30,329 nucleotides of DNA from JAWWPY01 sp964412845 (GTDB lineage Bacteria; Actinomycetota; Actinomycetes; Streptosporangiales; Streptosporangiaceae). Location: assembly GCA_964412845.1 (NCBI GenBank), contig CAYPQM010000082.1, forward strand, positions 1 through 30,329, given 5' to 3'. Each line of letters starts with the position of its first letter. Position 1 is the stretch's first letter. The notes below the pieces were generated by a model. That model did no database searches. It worked only from the letters and a program-made list of their open reading frames with translations, and was not told the origin of the DNA. The position numbers and the translations under genes are program-made. Shown in pieces: positions 28,351-30,329 of the stretch.

Positions 28351-28911
28351 TCACCGGGTCTTCTCGAGCATGTCGAGGACTTCGGCCGTCGTGGCCGTCT
28401 CGCCGAGCTTGGGAAAGATCCGCTTGATGCTGTTGTCGTGCGCATCGGCATTGGTGTCGGTCATCGCGTCGGTGGCGAGGACGACGTGGTATCCGTGCTC
28501 GTGGGCCGAGCGTGCGGTGGACTCGACACCCGCGCTGGTCGCGACACCGGTCAGCACGATCTGGGTGACACCGCGGTCGTGCAGGAACGCGTCGAGCGAG
28601 GTTCCGTGGAACGCGCCCCAGCGCTGCTTGGTCACCCGGTGATCATCCGGCTGCGCGTCGAGCTCCGGGACGATCTCGGTCCAGTCCGCGCGCGGGGCAA
28701 AGCCGGAGGGGGCTTCGATGCGCCCGGGGGCCCGGCCCGTGACGTTCACCAGCACGACGGGCAGGCCGTGACGGCGGAATGCCGTGGCCAGGCTCGCCGC
28801 CCGCTGCACGATCTCACCGACCGGATGCACCGCGGGAACCGCGACGACCCCCTTCTGCAAGTCGATCACGACGAGGGCGGCCTTCGCGTCAATAGTGGTC
28901 AGGGCCATCAT
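28351..28911 (-). CDS. isochorismatase-family hydrolase (C-terminal domain or independently translated)
   Basis: A 186-residue isochorismatase-fold domain that can be translated from ATG 28911 (or the next codon), with AGAGGAGC directly upstream. Of the cysteine-hydrolase triad, D17 (VVIDLQKG) and K95 (TKQRWGAF) are present, but the nucleophile position reads GVATSAGVEST, with G128 where cysteine is expected. True isochorismatases also lack that cysteine and hydrolyse vinyl ethers using the aspartate, so amidase activity is unlikely. Because the exporter frame runs through it without a stop, both a fusion and a free protein may be made. Listed separately to mark the alternative start. Confidence 0.55.
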   Translation of the reverse strand: MMALTTIDAKAALVVIDLQKGVVAVPAVHPVGEIVQRAASLATAFRRHGLPVVLVNVTGRAPGRIEAPSGFAPRADWTEIVPELDAQPDDHRVTKQRWGAFHGTSLDAFLHDRGVTQIVLTGVATSAGVESTARSAHEHGYHVVLATDAMTDTNADAHDNSIKRIFPKLGETATTAEVLDMLEKTR

Positions 28912-30327
28912 GCTCCTCTTTCGCTGGGGTGCTGGGCGGGCGGCGGGGCGGCCGCCGCGCAGCAGCGACGCGAGAGCGGCCAGTACCGCCAGGGCGGCGG
29001 CTACGGCGAACACGACCACCAGGCCGTGGTGGAACGGCCCTGATATCAGGTCCGGGAAGAACTTCCGGCCGGTGAGGATCTGCTGGCTTGCGGCCGGGAG
29101 CCTGGACAGGGCGGCGCTGGAGGCCAGCAGGTGCTGCACCGGGTTCACCCCGAGCAGCGCCGCGAACAGCGACGACGCCGGCGGCAGGGCGGCGGCCTGG
29201 TGCGCGATGCCGTACGGCACGCCATGCCGCTGGAGCCCGTTGGTCAGCGCTTCCGGGAGGCTGGCGGCCAGCCCGGCGATCATGAGCGAGAAGAACACCC
29301 CGATCGACAGCGCCGTGCCGGAGTTCTGGAAAGTCGAGCGCATTCCCGAGGCCACGCCGCGCTGCCGGGCCGGGACGCTGCTCATGATCGATGAGGTGTT
29401 GGGCGCGGCGAACATGCCGCTGCCGATTCCGTTCGCGGCGATGAGCAGCGCGAAGGCCCAGTACGGGAAGTTGACCGGGAGCAGCATCAGGCCGATGAAG
29501 CTGCCACCGAACACGGCCATTCCGGCGGTGGCGATGCCCCGGGTGCCGAACCGGTCGGACAGGGATCCGGCCACCGGGCCGGAGACGAGGAAGCCGGCGG
29601 TGAGGGGCAGCAGGAAGACGCCGGCCCACAGGGGCGTGTCGCTGTAGTTGTGTCCGTGCCGGGGCAGCCAGATTCCCTGCAGCCAGATGATGAGCATGAA
29701 CTGCAGCCCGCCCCGGGCGATGGACACGACGAAACCCGCGACGTTGCCTGCGGTGAAGGCCCGGATGTGCAGCAGGCTGAGCTGGAACATCGGCTCGGCG
29801 GTCTTCTTCTCGATCACGGCGAACGCCGCGAGCAGCACGATGCCGCCAGCCAGCAGGCTGGCCACGGCCGGGGTGGTCCAGCCCATGGCGTGGCCGCCGT
29901 GCGGCTGGATCCCGTAGGTGACGCCAATCAGGATCGCGGCCAGGCCGACGGCGAAGGTGATGTTGCCCCACCAGTCAATGCGGCTGCGGTGCCGCTCACC
30001 GTTGTCCCGGAGCTTGCGGTAGGCCCAGATCGTTCCGAAGATCCCGACCGGCACGTTGACCCAGAACACCGCCCGCCAGTCCAGGGCGGCCAGCAGGCCT
30101 CCCGCGACCAGGCCGATGAACATGCCGGCCAGGCCGGCCACCTGGTTGAGCCCGAGCGCGAAGCCGCGCCGATCGGCGGGAAACGCGTCGGTCAGGATCG
30201 CGGCCGAATTCGCCATGAGCATGGACCCGCCGAGCGCCTGGAGCACCCGCCAGCCGATCAGCCAGAGGGCACCTTGAGCGCCGCGGGCGGGATCGAAAGA
30301 CAACAGGACGGAGGCCACGGTGAACAC
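28351..30327 (-). CDS. DHA2-family MFS exporter, in frame with an isochorismatase-fold domain (5' partial)
   Basis: The frame is open from beyond the window edge to the TGA at 28351. The first ~472 visible residues are the major part of a 14-helix DHA2 drug/proton antiporter: WRVLQALGGSMLM, AGLAGMFIGLVAGG with DWRAVFWVNVPVGIF, then repeated hydrophobic helices and GPVAGSLSDRFGTRG. The first helices lie outside the window. After the last helix (VVFAVAAALAVLAALASLL) and a basic linker, the frame continues without a stop into a 186-residue isochorismatase-like hydrolase. Either this is a real fusion, or the hydrolase is mainly made from its own start at 28911, which has a strong ribosome site. 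Export of a metabolite coupled to its hydrolysis is possible. Confidence 0.75.
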   Translation of the reverse strand: MFTVASVLLSFDPARGAQGALWLIGWRVLQALGGSMLMANSAAILTDAFPADRRGFALGLNQVAGLAGMFIGLVAGGLLAALDWRAVFWVNVPVGIFGTIWAYRKLRDNGERHRSRIDWWGNITFAVGLAAILIGVTYGIQPHGGHAMGWTTPAVASLLAGGIVLLAAFAVIEKKTAEPMFQLSLLHIRAFTAGNVAGFVVSIARGGLQFMLIIWLQGIWLPRHGHNYSDTPLWAGVFLLPLTAGFLVSGPVAGSLSDRFGTRGIATAGMAVFGGSFIGLMLLPVNFPYWAFALLIAANGIGSGMFAAPNTSSIMSSVPARQRGVASGMRSTFQNSGTALSIGVFFSLMIAGLAASLPEALTNGLQRHGVPYGIAHQAAALPPASSLFAALLGVNPVQHLLASSAALSRLPAASQQILTGRKFFPDLISGPFHHGLVVVFAVAAALAVLAALASLLRGGRPAARPAPQRKRSMMALTTIDAKAALVVIDLQKGVVAVPAVHPVGEIVQRAASLATAFRRHGLPVVLVNVTGRAPGRIEAPSGFAPRADWTEIVPELDAQPDDHRVTKQRWGAFHGTSLDAFLHDRGVTQIVLTGVATSAGVESTARSAHEHGYHVVLATDAMTDTNADAHDNSIKRIFPKLGETATTAEVLDMLEKTR

Positions 30328-30329
30328 CG

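Overview
The window is very GC-rich, uses GTG and TTG starts freely, and carries the actinobacterial RNA polymerase-binding protein RbpA next to polyprenol-phosphate mannose synthase. It therefore comes from an actinomycete; I cannot name the genus. There are no rRNA, tRNA, CRISPR or transposase genes. About 24 protein genes are supported, plus one probable 32-codon ORF.

Layout. (1) 1-3613, housekeeping: an RsmC-like methyltransferase, a SpoU/TrmH-type rRNA/tRNA methyltransferase, a glycerophosphodiester phosphodiesterase, rbpA behind a textbook SigR-type promoter, and convergent ppm. (2) 3614-4538, a 925-base gene-free stretch rich in inverted repeats, then acs (acetyl-CoA synthetase) and a strong bidirectional terminator hairpin. 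(3) 6752-16454, a divergent catabolic island around a GntR/HutC regulator. Leftward are an MmgE/PrpD protein and a fusion of a family III CoA-transferase with an itaconyl/mesaconyl-CoA hydratase-like domain. Rightward are the regulator, a TPP enzyme, an acyl-CoA dehydrogenase, an FMN/F420-type oxidoreductase, a 2,6-dihydroxypyridine-hydroxylase-like flavoprotein and a cupin. The substrate is unknown. (4) 16477-22158, a lysine-fermentation-type cluster: kal, kamE, kamD and kdd on the minus strand and kamA divergent on the plus strand. Together they would take L-lysine through beta-lysine and 3,5-diaminohexanoate, and 3-aminobutyryl-CoA to crotonyl-CoA; the cleavage enzyme Kce is not in the window. 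(5) 22159-26922, a vancomycin-resistance-like set on the minus strand: a D-Ala-D-Ala-ligase-like ATP-grasp enzyme, a membrane-anchored MurF-like ligase, an alpha/beta hydrolase, a VanX-like D,D-dipeptidase and a small unknown protein, with no VanH-like dehydrogenase. (6) 27044-end, a CYP199A-like P450 and a DHA2 exporter whose frame runs without a stop into an isochorismatase-fold domain; this ORF continues past the window edge.

Most unusual points. Between kamD and kamE a 95-bp insertion-duplication, carrying a GC-rich palindrome also found at the end of the cupin gene, forms a 32-codon ORF that keeps ATGA stop/start overlaps on both sides. The CoA-transferase/hydratase fusion beside an MmgE/PrpD protein suggests a one-operon route for an itaconate-like dicarboxylate. 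The Ddl/MurF/VanX set is either a cell-wall remodelling cassette or a small peptide-forming pathway.
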